Shown here: positions 1-8,498 of the stretch, in pieces
How the letters are laid out: every line of letters begins with the position of its first letter
How positions within the stretch are numbered: the stretch's first letter is position 1
NCBI GenBank assembly: GCA_021824145.1
Contig: JAKALM010000007.1
Span: 1-64,000, forward strand
DNA length: 64,000 nt
Reading direction: 5' to 3'
DNA from: Bacteroidota bacterium
Lineage (GTDB): Bacteria; Bacteroidota; Ignavibacteria; Ignavibacteriales; Ignavibacteriaceae
Program-made: the position numbers and the translations under genes
The notes under the pieces: generated by a model
What the model was told of the DNA's origin: nothing
Database searches by the model: none
What the model saw: the letters and a program-made list of their open reading frames with translations, nothing else

Positions 1-394
1 CCAGATTCCATCATCTATTCCTTCCTCCAATGTTCCAAAACTCCATAATTCCTTTTTTCCCTTTGCTCTGCAACTTCATCCATCTTCCATGTTACATCTT
101 CCATACTTCCGCTCTTCTTTTCCCTCCTAGAATCCAGAAATACAAGTAAATCTCTGAATGTACTCTGAATATACTCCGAATATACTCTGAATGTACTGTA
201 AAAGGCATGTACTCCCTATGCACTCGGTTGGTACTCTCGATATCTGCTCAGATTTCTCTTTTCCATCTTCCATTATTCCAGTTTGAAGTCTGCGGTTTCC
301 TGTCTCACTTTTCCTCTTCCTTGTTCTCTATTCGATATTCAATTCTTCCAACATCTGGTATTTAGCATCCTAAATCTAGAATCATAGACTTATT
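1..394. other. Pyrimidine-rich noncoding region downstream of the amidase gene
   Basis: No gene is visible. The plus strand is dominated by short C/T words such as TTCCATC, CTTCCAT and ATTCC repeated irregularly, so an RNA read from the minus strand (the direction of the amidase gene ending at 395) would be a purine-rich tail full of GGA triplets. A similar stretch lies downstream of lipA near 42341-42523. A short 11-bp tandem repeat sits inside at 152-195. No hairpin terminator was found. Confidence 0.6.
152..195. repeat. Four tandem copies of an 11-bp unit
   Basis: Units at 152-162, 163-173, 174-184 and 185-195 read CTCTGAATGTA, CTCTGAATATA, CTCCGAATATA and CTCTGAATGTA. After a break, CTC-starting words ending in TA or CA continue less regularly to about 235. 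The period is not a multiple of three and no reading frame crosses it, so it is not a coding repeat. Its function is unknown; a spacing close to one DNA helical turn would suit a protein-binding array, but slippage alone could also make it. Confidence 0.85.
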
Positions 395-2764
395 TCACTT
401 TAACAGAATAAGTTTTTTTGTTGCTGTATATTCTCCAGCCTTTAATTTATAGAAATATACTCCGCTTGCCAGATTGCCAGCATTAAATTCTATGCTGTAT
501 TTCCCTGCGTGCTTCTCTTCATTTACCAGTACCGCTACTTCTCTTCCTAATATATCATAGACCTTTAATGTAACTAATGATGTACGTGCAATAGCATATG
601 AAAAATTAGTAGTAGGATTAAATGGATTCGGATAGTTTTGATTTAATACATATAATATAGGCATATCATCATTCTTTACATCTGTCGGAGAAGAATAAAA
701 CTGTGCATCTTCTAAATAGATTGCACCAGAAGAGGTTCCATTCATATTTTTATTCAGCGCAAATGAATAATACATAATATCTCCATTTGCATTAAATGAA
801 GGCAGCTTAATATTAATAAATCTCCAGCCAGTCCAGTTTATTGAATCTGCAAAAACATTATAAGAATATGCTGGATTATCTGCTAAATTCATTTCGAAAT
901 AATTATTGCTTAAATCTCCAAACAACCATAAACCGAATTCAATATCTCCTGATGGTTTTACTGTTACAGTTTTAGAATTGCTAAGCATTAAACTCCCCGC
1001 ACCGTTTGTATTAAACTGATAGCTTATTTTACCAGAATTAGAACCATTAATTTTTCTGTCGCTTGCTAGTTCAAACTTAGTTAGCAAAGTATCAACCCCA
1101 AACATATTTACTTGAAAACCATTTAACGATTCAAAATCATTTATAATTGTTCCAGTTATATTTTGCTGCGGCTCCGTCTTAAAGTTTATTTCATATTGTT
1201 CGACAAGAGGAATGTTATCCATATCAGCAATTCCACCGCCAAGAACAATCTTATAATTTGAATCGGGATTTAATATGTTTGCAGGCTCAAAGTAAATAAA
1301 TCCTTTTCCATTTTCTGTGAATACTTTTGCATTTTTAACTGAGATTCTTGTGTTAGAAGAGTTGTATAAATTAATTTGATTAGCTAGTGACCCTGTATTT
1401 ACTGCTGCGTCAAATGCTAATCTTATCTGAACCGTAGTACTAATATTTTCTTGGTTATTTGAAGGATAATTTTTCTCTAGTACAAGTCTGTTTCTATTCT
1501 TCGTAATAAAAGAAAATGAATAATTATTTTGAATAGAAACATTCCACTTGCTCTTTGCCCCAGTTGAAATAGTTACTTGGTAATTTGCTGCTTTATCAAG
1601 TGGAATTGTTGGTGTGAATACAACAGTTTTATCTCCATCTTCCCAAGTAAATATTCCTTTAGTATTAGGATAAATTGAAAATGAACTTTCTACAGCTGAT
1701 CTGTTCATTACTCTATTGAATGATACTTTTATTAATGTGCTAGTCTTTATGCTGTCTGGTGAATTAATTGGGTAATGCGAAACGACTAAAGGAGCAATTG
1801 TAGTATCATACTGAAGATACTTATCTGCAAAAGTTGTAGAATTTGCCAATATATTAACTGTTGCCGAATCCTTAAAATAGTTATCACATTCATAAATCAA
1901 TTTATATTGCCCAGGAGCTAAGCTGTCAAACAAAAAGAATCCATTATTTAATGAGTCGCCTTTAAATACAATATTTCCTGGCTGCAAAGTTACTTTAATA
2001 TTATTTAGCGGTTTTATATCATCACCTTTTGAAGTAATTCCATAGTAAGTAACTTTTTGCTCAGGGTCTCTAACTAAGCCGGCTATCATTCCTGTTTGTA
2101 TTGGAGTTAAGTTAAAATAAGATATGAATGCTTTTACAATTGCCCACGCTTCGTGTTTTTTATATGCAAGATTCCTAAGCCTCCACGATTCCGGAACATA
2201 ATCATGAAAAGAACCTTCAGATAACGTTCCAGGCATATTCAATCCCTTAAATACTCCCAAATAAGGTTTACCAGTTCCGTAAAAATCATAATCCCCAGCT
2301 ACCATCTTGCTAGTTGTTCTATGAGCTTGATAGATTTCATTCACAACATAATTTGCCATAGTCAAAGCTCCGGCATATGTAGGTAAAGTATTCTTCCCTT
2401 GGAATAATACTAAAGTATAATTTGATTTTGCATCATAAGCATTACTATGTATAGAATGAAAGTAATCAACATTATTCGAATTAGCTATTTCTACAATTTG
2501 TGAAAGTGGAAGATCATCAGCCGTGGTATTTGTAGTTCGAGTCATTATTACATCTGCATTAAATCCTTCAAGTAAATCTCTTACAAATAATCCTTTATCT
2601 AAATTTCCATCTGATTCCCAAAATCCTGTCTCCTGTATAAACCTGTCATTTGAATCATGCCCGCCATGGCCAGGGTTTATGCATATTTTAATATTGCTAA
2701 AATCTTGTGCACTTATTATCGAAGAGAATACAATTATACAAACAAGAGTTATAATCTTTTTCAT
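395..2764 (-). CDS. Secreted N-acetylmuramoyl-L-alanine amidase with T9SS sorting domain
   Basis: Zinc amidase (Amidase_3 family) that would cut the amide bond between N-acetylmuramic acid and the stem peptide of peptidoglycan. Residues 1-19 are a signal peptide. The catalytic domain (about 25-220) shows PGHGGHD with His33, Glu50 and His106 in IHSN as likely zinc ligands, and Glu183 in LSEGSF as likely catalytic glutamate. It is followed by a carboxypeptidase-regulatory-like repeat (about 240-310), two Ig-like domains (about 320-530), a jelly-roll-like region (about 545-690) and a C-terminal T9SS type A sorting domain starting NYPNPFNP. The ATG at 2764 is preferred to an upstream in-frame TTG because AGGGGA lies just before it. 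The T9SS tail implies surface attachment or release, so the target could be foreign cell walls as well as its own. Confidence 0.85.
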   Translation of the reverse strand: MKKIITLVCIIVFSSIISAQDFSNIKICINPGHGGHDSNDRFIQETGFWESDGNLDKGLFVRDLLEGFNADVIMTRTTNTTADDLPLSQIVEIANSNNVDYFHSIHSNAYDAKSNYTLVLFQGKNTLPTYAGALTMANYVVNEIYQAHRTTSKMVAGDYDFYGTGKPYLGVFKGLNMPGTLSEGSFHDYVPESWRLRNLAYKKHEAWAIVKAFISYFNLTPIQTGMIAGLVRDPEQKVTYYGITSKGDDIKPLNNIKVTLQPGNIVFKGDSLNNGFFLFDSLAPGQYKLIYECDNYFKDSATVNILANSTTFADKYLQYDTTIAPLVVSHYPINSPDSIKTSTLIKVSFNRVMNRSAVESSFSIYPNTKGIFTWEDGDKTVVFTPTIPLDKAANYQVTISTGAKSKWNVSIQNNYSFSFITKNRNRLVLEKNYPSNNQENISTTVQIRLAFDAAVNTGSLANQINLYNSSNTRISVKNAKVFTENGKGFIYFEPANILNPDSNYKIVLGGGIADMDNIPLVEQYEINFKTEPQQNITGTIINDFESLNGFQVNMFGVDTLLTKFELASDRKINGSNSGKISYQFNTNGAGSLMLSNSKTVTVKPSGDIEFGLWLFGDLSNNYFEMNLADNPAYSYNVFADSINWTGWRFINIKLPSFNANGDIMYYSFALNKNMNGTSSGAIYLEDAQFYSSPTDVKNDDMPILYVLNQNYPNPFNPTTNFSYAIARTSLVTLKVYDILGREVAVLVNEEKHAGKYSIEFNAGNLASGVYFYKLKAGEYTATKKLILLK

Positions 2765-2770
2765 TTTTAA

Positions 2771-2776
2771 TCCCCT
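2771..2776 (-). promoter_or_regulatory. Ribosome binding site AGGGGA fixing the amidase start
   Basis: AGGGGA lies six bases before the ATG at 2764 and overlaps the stop codon of the upstream gene. This supports the ATG rather than the TTG seven codons earlier and suggests translational coupling to the upstream propeller gene. Confidence 0.6.
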
Positions 2777-3716
2777 ATTCTTCAATCTTTAATTTTAATA
2801 ATAAAATTTTACCATCATAAGTGTTTGCAACAATCTCACTTCCATCAGAAGACCAATCCGGATACATTTCATAAATATCATTTGTATCAGTTAACCTAAA
2901 TTTCAAATTACCATCAGCAGATGCTGCATAAATATCAGAGCTTATTACGCTGAGACCATTATCTTTATCAACCATGTAAGAAATCCATTTACCATCCGGC
3001 GACCATTTAGGATAATTTGCATAGCCAAGATAAACCAATATCTTCCCATTTAAATCTGATATATAAGTACCTTTTCCAGCTAAAGTAAAAAGTAGTTTTG
3101 TTTTATCTGGCGATAGTGAAGGCCATATATAATTACCTTTCCCAAGAGGAGCCAATATTTTCTTTATATTTCCTTGGTACAATGCAATTTTAGAATTTTC
3201 TATTTGTACAAAAGAACTAGTTGAAGTTAATTTATTTGATTTCTGTTTCAGTGTTTTGCTCTCAAAACTTCTTAAGCTTTTCTGTACAGTATAAAAAATA
3301 TTTCCTCCGCCAATAATCTTCGGAGTTGATACATCTCTTTTATCCGCTATTATCGTCTTCACATTTAACGAATTTAAATCGCACGCTTTAATCGATGAAT
3401 ATTTCCTTTTATTAATATATCGATCTGATCTATAATAGACAGAATTATTATTTATATCTATTGCAAATTCATATCCAGCGCCATCGTCATCAGTAAGCTT
3501 AGTAATGGAATTATCTGTTGTAGTTAAAAGATATAATCCCTTATAATTTGATTGAGTAAAGAAAACCTTATTATTATCTGATGAAAATTTCGGATAATAA
3601 AATTCACCGTTGCTTAAATTTGTTAACTCTGAAACATTTACAACTGATATTCTTTGCCCAATTATAAATGTATTAGATAATAATAAAAGAATTATGATTT
3701 GAATAAGTTTTTTCAT
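2775..3716 (-). CDS. TolB-like WD40 (PD40) beta-propeller protein, secreted
   Basis: A 313-residue protein with an N-terminal signal peptide ending near IIGQ (about 20) and no lipobox. The rest is a run of PD40-type propeller strands with the usual pattern of F/W-S-x-D: YPKFSSDNNK, WPSLSPDKTK, YPKWSPDGKW and YPDWSSDGSE. This resembles the propeller domain of TolB but lacks TolB's N-terminal domain, so Tol-Pal membership is not supported. It probably works in the periplasm or on the cell surface as a binding scaffold. It ends 10 bases before the amidase start, so the two are probably co-transcribed; a supporting role for the amidase is inference from position only. Confidence 0.75.
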   Translation of the reverse strand: MKKLIQIIILLLLSNTFIIGQRISVVNVSELTNLSNGEFYYPKFSSDNNKVFFTQSNYKGLYLLTTTDNSITKLTDDDGAGYEFAIDINNNSVYYRSDRYINKRKYSSIKACDLNSLNVKTIIADKRDVSTPKIIGGGNIFYTVQKSLRSFESKTLKQKSNKLTSTSSFVQIENSKIALYQGNIKKILAPLGKGNYIWPSLSPDKTKLLFTLAGKGTYISDLNGKILVYLGYANYPKWSPDGKWISYMVDKDNGLSVISSDIYAASADGNLKFRLTDTNDIYEMYPDWSSDGSEIVANTYDGKILLLKLKIEE

Positions 3717-3836
3717 TTTGAATCCACCATTTAAAAATTAATTAAATATTTTCCCAGTTGATCTAAATTAAAATAATAATGCAAAATTATATTTGGGCTT
3801 TTTCATATCCAAAGATAATTTATAAAATTATTTTAT

Positions 3837-4496
3837 TTAAGAATTATTATTTCCTAAAATCTGTCTTTCGATTCCGGCTATTTTATCCAATCTCTTTTGA
3901 TGTCTTCCACCAGCAAAGTTAGTCTTTAGCCACGTCTCTATAATTGATCTTACAGTTTCCTCTCCGATGGATTTTGCACCTAAGGTTAAAACATTTGCGT
4001 TATTATGTTCTCTTGCACTTTTTGCCGTAAATTCATTGTAACAATTTGCTGCTCTAATACCAAGTAATTTATTTGCAGTTATTGCAGAAGGATTGCCGGT
4101 TGCATCTATAATAACTCCAAATGCGGCTTCTTTAATTTTTACTTTCTTGGCTACAGCATATGCAAAGTCTGGATAGTCGCACGCATTTTCATCATAAGTT
4201 CCTACATCAATAATAAAAAAGCCATGTTCTGATAATATCTTCGCTGCAAAGTTTTTCAATTTAAACCCCGTATGGTCTGAACCAATTGCAATAACCTTAG
4301 ATTTATCCATTTCTTCATGCGGATTTTCAATTGGATCAATTATGCTCGCTTCTTCTCTCTTGGAGATTTTTATTCCCAGTTGTTTGATCTTATCTTTTGC
4401 CGAAGGAGTAAAAATAACTTCACTTGTAAATGGAATAACTCTAATCCCACTCTGGTAAATTTTTACAACATCATGTTCGGTTATTAATTTCTTCAT
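3837..4496 (-). CDS. RpiB/LacAB-family protein with EutQ-like N-terminal domain
   Basis: A 219-residue protein. Residues about 67-215 match ribose-5-phosphate isomerase B: GSDHTGF (72-78), CDYPD (106-110), REHNNANVL (162-170) and GGRHQKR (196-202). The loop that holds the catalytic cysteine in E. coli RpiB (ICGTG) reads IDATGNP here, with Asp131 at the cysteine position; the alternative catalytic glutamate of actinobacterial RpiB is also absent (serine there). Residues 1-45 (MKKLITEHDV... FTPSAKDKIKQLGI) resemble the start of EutQ and related microcompartment proteins. RpiB-like proteins occur in sugar-phosphate-utilising microcompartment loci, but no shell gene is visible here. It may be an isomerase with changed chemistry or a sugar-phosphate-binding protein. 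ATG at 4496 is chosen over a TTG two codons earlier. Confidence 0.75.
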   Translation of the reverse strand: MKKLITEHDVVKIYQSGIRVIPFTSEVIFTPSAKDKIKQLGIKISKREEASIIDPIENPHEEMDKSKVIAIGSDHTGFKLKNFAAKILSEHGFFIIDVGTYDENACDYPDFAYAVAKKVKIKEAAFGVIIDATGNPSAITANKLLGIRAANCYNEFTAKSAREHNNANVLTLGAKSIGEETVRSIIETWLKTNFAGGRHQKRLDKIAGIERQILGNNNS

Positions 4497-4550
4497 CTGC
4501 AATTAAATTAATTTGAATTCAAAATCATTTTTTGTCTAAAGATTTCACAA

Positions 4551-5618
4551 TTATAAATGCTCTGTTATTTTATTTATCTTCAGATGATCCACAACCTTCT
4601 TTACTTCTTGGGTTTTATCTCTCCTACAAATTAATAAAGCATCTTTAGTATTTATGACTATTAAATTTTCTGCTCCGATTACCGCAGTAAATTTCTCCGG
4701 TGAATAAATATAAGAATCCACTGTCATTTCGGTATAAACGCTTCCTATTGTTGTATTGCCTTCACCATTTTTTTCTGACAATTGATAAACTTCTTCCCAG
4801 CTGCCAACATCACTCCAAGAAAATTCACCTTTTGTTAAATATACTTTTTGTGATTTCTCCATTATACCATAATCAATAGAAATATTTCTCAGCAAACCAT
4901 AAACATTTGTTAATGTGCTTTCATATTTTGCTGTGCCAATCTCAGCTTTAATGCTTTCAAGTCCTTCATACAATTCTGGCATTAATCTTCTTATTTCATC
5001 AATTATTACATCAACACGCCAAATGAACATTCCACTGTTCCAGAAAAAATCTCCACTTTCCATAAATCTTACTGCGGTTGCATAATTCGGCTTCTCCGCA
5101 AAAGTTAATACTTTATGAATTTCTTCTTCAAATGGTTTTTCATCTATTTGAATATATCCATAACCAGTTTCGGGACGAGTAGGTTTTATTCCAATAGTAA
5201 CAAGTCCTTCGGAATTATATGCAAATTTTACAGCTCTTTTTAATGTTTCATGGAACGATTCAATATCTTTTATAATATGGTCGGCTGGAAGAATTATTGT
5301 TACTCCGTCTTTTGTTTTATTGCCGATAATTGTTGCTGCTAATCCAATGCAAGCCGCAGTATTTCTACCGAATGGTTCTTCAATAATATTTTCTATGGGG
5401 ATTTGCGGAAGCTGAGCAGCAATTTCATCCTTTTGTATTTTGTTAGTGATAACATAAATATTTTCTTTTTCTACTATACCATATAATCTATTAACTGTAT
5501 CTTGAATCATGGTATTATTACCAAAAATTTTAAGAAGCTGCTTTGGAGTTTTCTCTTTGCTTCTAGGCCAAAATCTAGAACCAACTCCTCCCGCCATTAC
5601 AACAGCATAAACCTTCAT
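4551..5618 (-). CDS. manC: Mannose-1-phosphate guanylyltransferase
   Basis: Makes GDP-mannose from mannose-1-phosphate and GTP for surface polysaccharide and glycoprotein sugars. The nucleotidyltransferase signature MAGGVGSRFWPRS (8-20) followed by TPKQLL (24-29) is intact, with EPFGRNTAACIGLA near 82-95 and ILPADHII near 105. At 355 residues it is the short single-domain type, without the C-terminal phosphomannose isomerase domain of bifunctional enzymes. The start directly abuts the stop of the upstream unknown gene, indicating one transcript from alanine racemase onward. Product confidence is high; the exact symbol (manC, rfbM or algA-like) is less certain. Confidence 0.88.
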   Translation of the reverse strand: MKVYAVVMAGGVGSRFWPRSKEKTPKQLLKIFGNNTMIQDTVNRLYGIVEKENIYVITNKIQKDEIAAQLPQIPIENIIEEPFGRNTAACIGLAATIIGNKTKDGVTIILPADHIIKDIESFHETLKRAVKFAYNSEGLVTIGIKPTRPETGYGYIQIDEKPFEEEIHKVLTFAEKPNYATAVRFMESGDFFWNSGMFIWRVDVIIDEIRRLMPELYEGLESIKAEIGTAKYESTLTNVYGLLRNISIDYGIMEKSQKVYLTKGEFSWSDVGSWEEVYQLSEKNGEGNTTIGSVYTEMTVDSYIYSPEKFTAVIGAENLIVINTKDALLICRRDKTQEVKKVVDHLKINKITEHL

Positions 5619-6500
5619 TTAACTTATTTCCTTAATTTTAAGAGTGTGTATTTTTTTGCCGAACTCTTCGGCCCTATTAAGATAATTTGTTATATCAACT
5701 TCTTTATTTTTTATAACTGCAACTATCACTATTAAGCACGCACGGATAGCTTCAATTACATCGCGTCCAGGCATCAATTCTCTTGTTCGTATAAGAAGAA
5801 GTGATTTTGCAATTATGTTATGCATATTAGAAATTATTTCAAAACCAATTTTTGCAGAAATATCACCATTAGTCTTTATCAATTTAGCATAGCCTAAAAG
5901 TTCTTCGGGATTAAATTCATTTTTGGAAAGATTCTTCAGCATATTATCAATTGATTTAATTGGCTTAAGTATTTCTCGTTCATAATTCTGGAAAAAGATA
6001 TCCTCCTCATCTTTCTCTTCTTCCATTATTAATTTTTCTTTTATTACTTCAGTTTCTGGTTTTACAAAAACATTATCATCAGGCTTTCTCTTTGAAAGAT
6101 CGACACTTATTCCAGAATCATCTTTGGCTTTTTCCCCAATTTGATCTTTAGGACTTTCATTAATTTTATCCATCGCTTTCTTTAAAGTTGCGGGATTTAC
6201 CATGTCCAGCATATGACTTAAATCTTTTATCAAATATTGACTGTGTTCTTTGAATTTCTCAGATAACTTAAATAAATCAACTTGGCCTTGAGTTAAAAAA
6301 TTATAAATCTCATTTAAGCGTATTGCCAAAGTAGAAAGCTCTGTAATTTTTTTCATCCCTTTCAAATCATTAGCAAGATTTTCAGATTTAATAATTGATT
6401 CACGCAGCAATGCAACAACTTCTATTTTCTCTGTACTTAACCGCAGATTATTTGAAGCTGCCGATATACTTTGAACAATATATTGTTTAATAAGATCCAT
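5619..6500 (-). CDS. Unknown helical protein between alr and manC
   Basis: A 293-residue soluble protein that I do not recognise. It has two mainly alpha-helical blocks (about 1-115 and 165-293) joined by a charged, low-complexity linker (about 118-165) rich in Lys, Asp and Glu. There is no signal peptide or membrane segment. The first block contains FKEHSQYLIKDLSHML, faintly like a four-helix phosphotransfer or dimerisation bundle, but this is not enough to name it. It abuts the alr stop upstream and the manC start downstream with no spacer bases, so it is almost certainly made together with these envelope enzymes and may regulate or scaffold them. Confidence 0.7.
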   Translation of the reverse strand: MDLIKQYIVQSISAASNNLRLSTEKIEVVALLRESIIKSENLANDLKGMKKITELSTLAIRLNEIYNFLTQGQVDLFKLSEKFKEHSQYLIKDLSHMLDMVNPATLKKAMDKINESPKDQIGEKAKDDSGISVDLSKRKPDDNVFVKPETEVIKEKLIMEEEKDEEDIFFQNYEREILKPIKSIDNMLKNLSKNEFNPEELLGYAKLIKTNGDISAKIGFEIISNMHNIIAKSLLLIRTRELMPGRDVIEAIRACLIVIVAVIKNKEVDITNYLNRAEEFGKKIHTLKIKEIS

Positions 6501-7634
6501 CTAATTTTTATAAATTCTTGGTACACGATTACTTATACTGCAAGTTATTTCATATGGAATTGTATTGAGAATTTTTCCCCAATCCCATGCATTTATTTCT
6601 AGGTTATTTCCCTTTCCAAGCAAAGTTACCTTATCACCTATTTTCACATCATCATCATTTATTTCAAACATAATTCTATCCATTGTTACTCTACCAATGA
6701 GATTATAAATTTTATTATTTATAATTGCCTTTGCTTTGTTTGTCAAATTGCGTGCAAAACCATCTGCGTATCCAATAGGTACAGAAATTATTTTTGTTGT
6801 ATGTTTAGCCTTAAATAGCCTGCCATAGCTTACAGTTTCATTTTTATTTATTTCTTTTATACTTGCAACTCTGGAATACAAAGACATAACAGGATAAATA
6901 GGAAAAGATTCTGAAGTTTCTTCAGAAGGATAATAACCATATAAAGAAATTCCTGGACGAACCATATCGAAATAACTTCCTGGCATATCTAATATTGCAC
7001 CGCTGTTTGCTGCATGCGCAAGTCCATAGTTAATATTTCTTTTTTTTAGTTCATTTAACAAATCATTAAATCTTTTCAATTGCAGATTAGCGAAAGTTTT
7101 ATCTGCTTCATCTGAAGTTGCAAAATGAGTATAAACACCATCTATTAAAAAGTTTTTATTCTTAGAAAGCTTTTCAATAAAAACTGCAGCTTTATCAAAT
7201 TTAATTCCTAATCTATTCATGCCCGTATCAACTTTAACATGAACTTTAATCTTTATTTCTCTACCAGCTTTAGAAATAAATTTCCTTTTCGCATTCATCA
7301 AAATATTTAGATGTAAATCATCAAAAACTGTTGGAATAATTTTATACTCAATTACGTTTTCAGCCTCACTTTTTTCAAAAGGCTCAAAAACTAATATTGG
7401 TTGTTTAATTCCAAGTTCACGAAGTTCAATGGCTTCATCGCAAATTGCTACGGCAAAATACTCCGGTTCACTCCCTTTTAAAGAATTTAAGGAATTAACA
7501 ATTTCTTTTACCCCATGGCCATATGCATTTGCTTTTACAACTGCCATGACCTTTGCGCGACCGACCTTCCTTCTTATATTAATATAATTCTTTTTTAAAT
7601 TCGAAAGATTTATAACTGCATTTGTAGGGCGCAT
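6501..7634 (-). CDS. alr: Alanine racemase
   Basis: PLP enzyme interconverting L- and D-alanine, supplying D-alanine for peptidoglycan. AVVKANAYGHG carries the PLP lysine (Lys34), VSYG gives the opposite catalytic tyrosine (Tyr270), and VPIGYADGFAR and RVTMDRIMFE are family motifs. The 377-residue length is normal. The ATG at 7634 is preferred to a TTG one codon upstream. It is the first gene of the minus-strand envelope group and is divergent from nuoA, so a promoter should lie in 7635-8001. Confidence 0.95.
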   Translation of the reverse strand: MRPTNAVINLSNLKKNYINIRRKVGRAKVMAVVKANAYGHGVKEIVNSLNSLKGSEPEYFAVAICDEAIELRELGIKQPILVFEPFEKSEAENVIEYKIIPTVFDDLHLNILMNAKRKFISKAGREIKIKVHVKVDTGMNRLGIKFDKAAVFIEKLSKNKNFLIDGVYTHFATSDEADKTFANLQLKRFNDLLNELKKRNINYGLAHAANSGAILDMPGSYFDMVRPGISLYGYYPSEETSESFPIYPVMSLYSRVASIKEINKNETVSYGRLFKAKHTTKIISVPIGYADGFARNLTNKAKAIINNKIYNLIGRVTMDRIMFEINDDDVKIGDKVTLLGKGNNLEINAWDWGKILNTIPYEITCSISNRVPRIYKN

Positions 7635-8001
7635 CAAAACATAATTTATTTAATTGTTAGCAAAATATAATTTTTATAGAAGTTATAATCAATTAGATGA
7701 TTAATTAAACATTTTATAAAAATTAATTTTGATGATATGAAAAGAACTTTTAATTTAATAATTATAATATGAAATGTTGTTCTCTTTAATGAGAAAACTT
7801 TCAGAACGTTCATTCTTACAATTGAAAATTTGAATTGAATTTCAACTTAATGAATATGTAACATCAACAAAATAAGAAATTATATATTTGGCATATATAT
7901 TGTCATAGTTTGTGCAATTTATAAAATATAATTAATTCAAATTTTTAATTTATTTTATAAAACAAGGCTTTAAATATTTTCACAAGTAAATAGAATAAAT
8001 A
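7635..8001. other. Divergent intergenic region alr / nuoA
   Basis: About 370 very AT-rich bases separating two outward-reading operons; it must carry promoters in both directions. TATATTTG near 7883-7890 fits the Bacteroidota -7 element TAnnTTTG on the plus strand, but I see no convincing -33 partner at the right spacing. No small gene or strong hairpin was found. Confidence 0.5.
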
Positions 8002-8433
8002 ATGTTAACAGATTTCGGCAGAATTTTTGTCTTCATGTTGGTCGCTGTTTTTTTTGTAACAGTAGCAATAATAGCTTCTAAATTTATTCGACCCTCAAGG
8101 CCCTCACATGAAAAATTACTTACTTATGAATGCGGAGAAGATACAATTGGTTCTCCATGGGTTAAATTTAACATAAGATTTTATGTTGTTGCTTTAATAT
8201 TCTTAATCTTCGATGTTGAAATTGTATTATTAATTCCTTGGGCATTAGTATATAAAGAATTTGGATTTGGAGGCTTTTTAATCGGAGCTATTTTCCTAAT
8301 TCTACTAGGCTTGGGAATGGTTTATGAATGGCGTAAAGGTGATCTCGAATGGGCAAAACCTAAAATCGTCCCTCCTGTTTTAAAGAAAGTTCCTTCCTTC
8401 ACTGAAGTAGAAGTACAAGCAGAGGAAAGTTAA
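8002..8433 (+). CDS. nuoA: NADH-quinone oxidoreductase subunit A
   Basis: Small membrane subunit of complex I, 143 residues with three membrane helices (about 8-29, 60-82 and 88-110). The conserved loop YECGEDTIGSPWVKFNIRFY (43-62) is intact; it carries the conserved cysteine of the quinone-entry region, and FDVEIVLL follows in helix 2. It is the first gene of the eleven-gene nuo operon. The C-terminal tail after about residue 113 is charged and a little longer than usual. Confidence 0.96.
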   Translation: MLTDFGRIFVFMLVAVFFVTVAIIASKFIRPSRPSHEKLLTYECGEDTIGSPWVKFNIRFYVVALIFLIFDVEIVLLIPWALVYKEFGFGGFLIGAIFLILLGLGMVYEWRKGDLEWAKPKIVPPVLKKVPSFTEVEVQAEES

Positions 8434-8498
8434 TGATTAAAGTTAGTACTTGGAACCATCAACTTAATAAAAAAGAATTTGAATTATGGGATTATTAG
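8433..8498 (+). CDS. Possible 21-codon micro-ORF bridging nuoA and nuoB
   Basis: The nuoA stop and an ATG overlap as TAATG, and the reading frame from that ATG runs 21 codons (starting [10 protein letters not shown]) to a TAG inside the first codons of nuoB. The arrangement could bring ribosomes to the nuoB start by coupling, since the 52-base gap otherwise lacks a clear Shine-Dalgarno sequence. Such an ORF can arise by chance; its conservation is unknown. Confidence 0.25.
   Translation: MIKVSTWNHQLNKKEFELWDY

Noticed and set aside
2523-2792. Plus-strand frame within the amidase gene
   Set aside because: It is the reverse frame of a gene with intact catalytic motifs and has no ribosome binding site or recognisable domain.
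7883-7910. Sequence ATATATATTGTCAT shared with about 19371-19384, considered as a promoter element for nuoA
   Set aside because: The second copy has no plus-strand gene behind it, and a 14-base AT-rich match can occur by chance in DNA of this composition.
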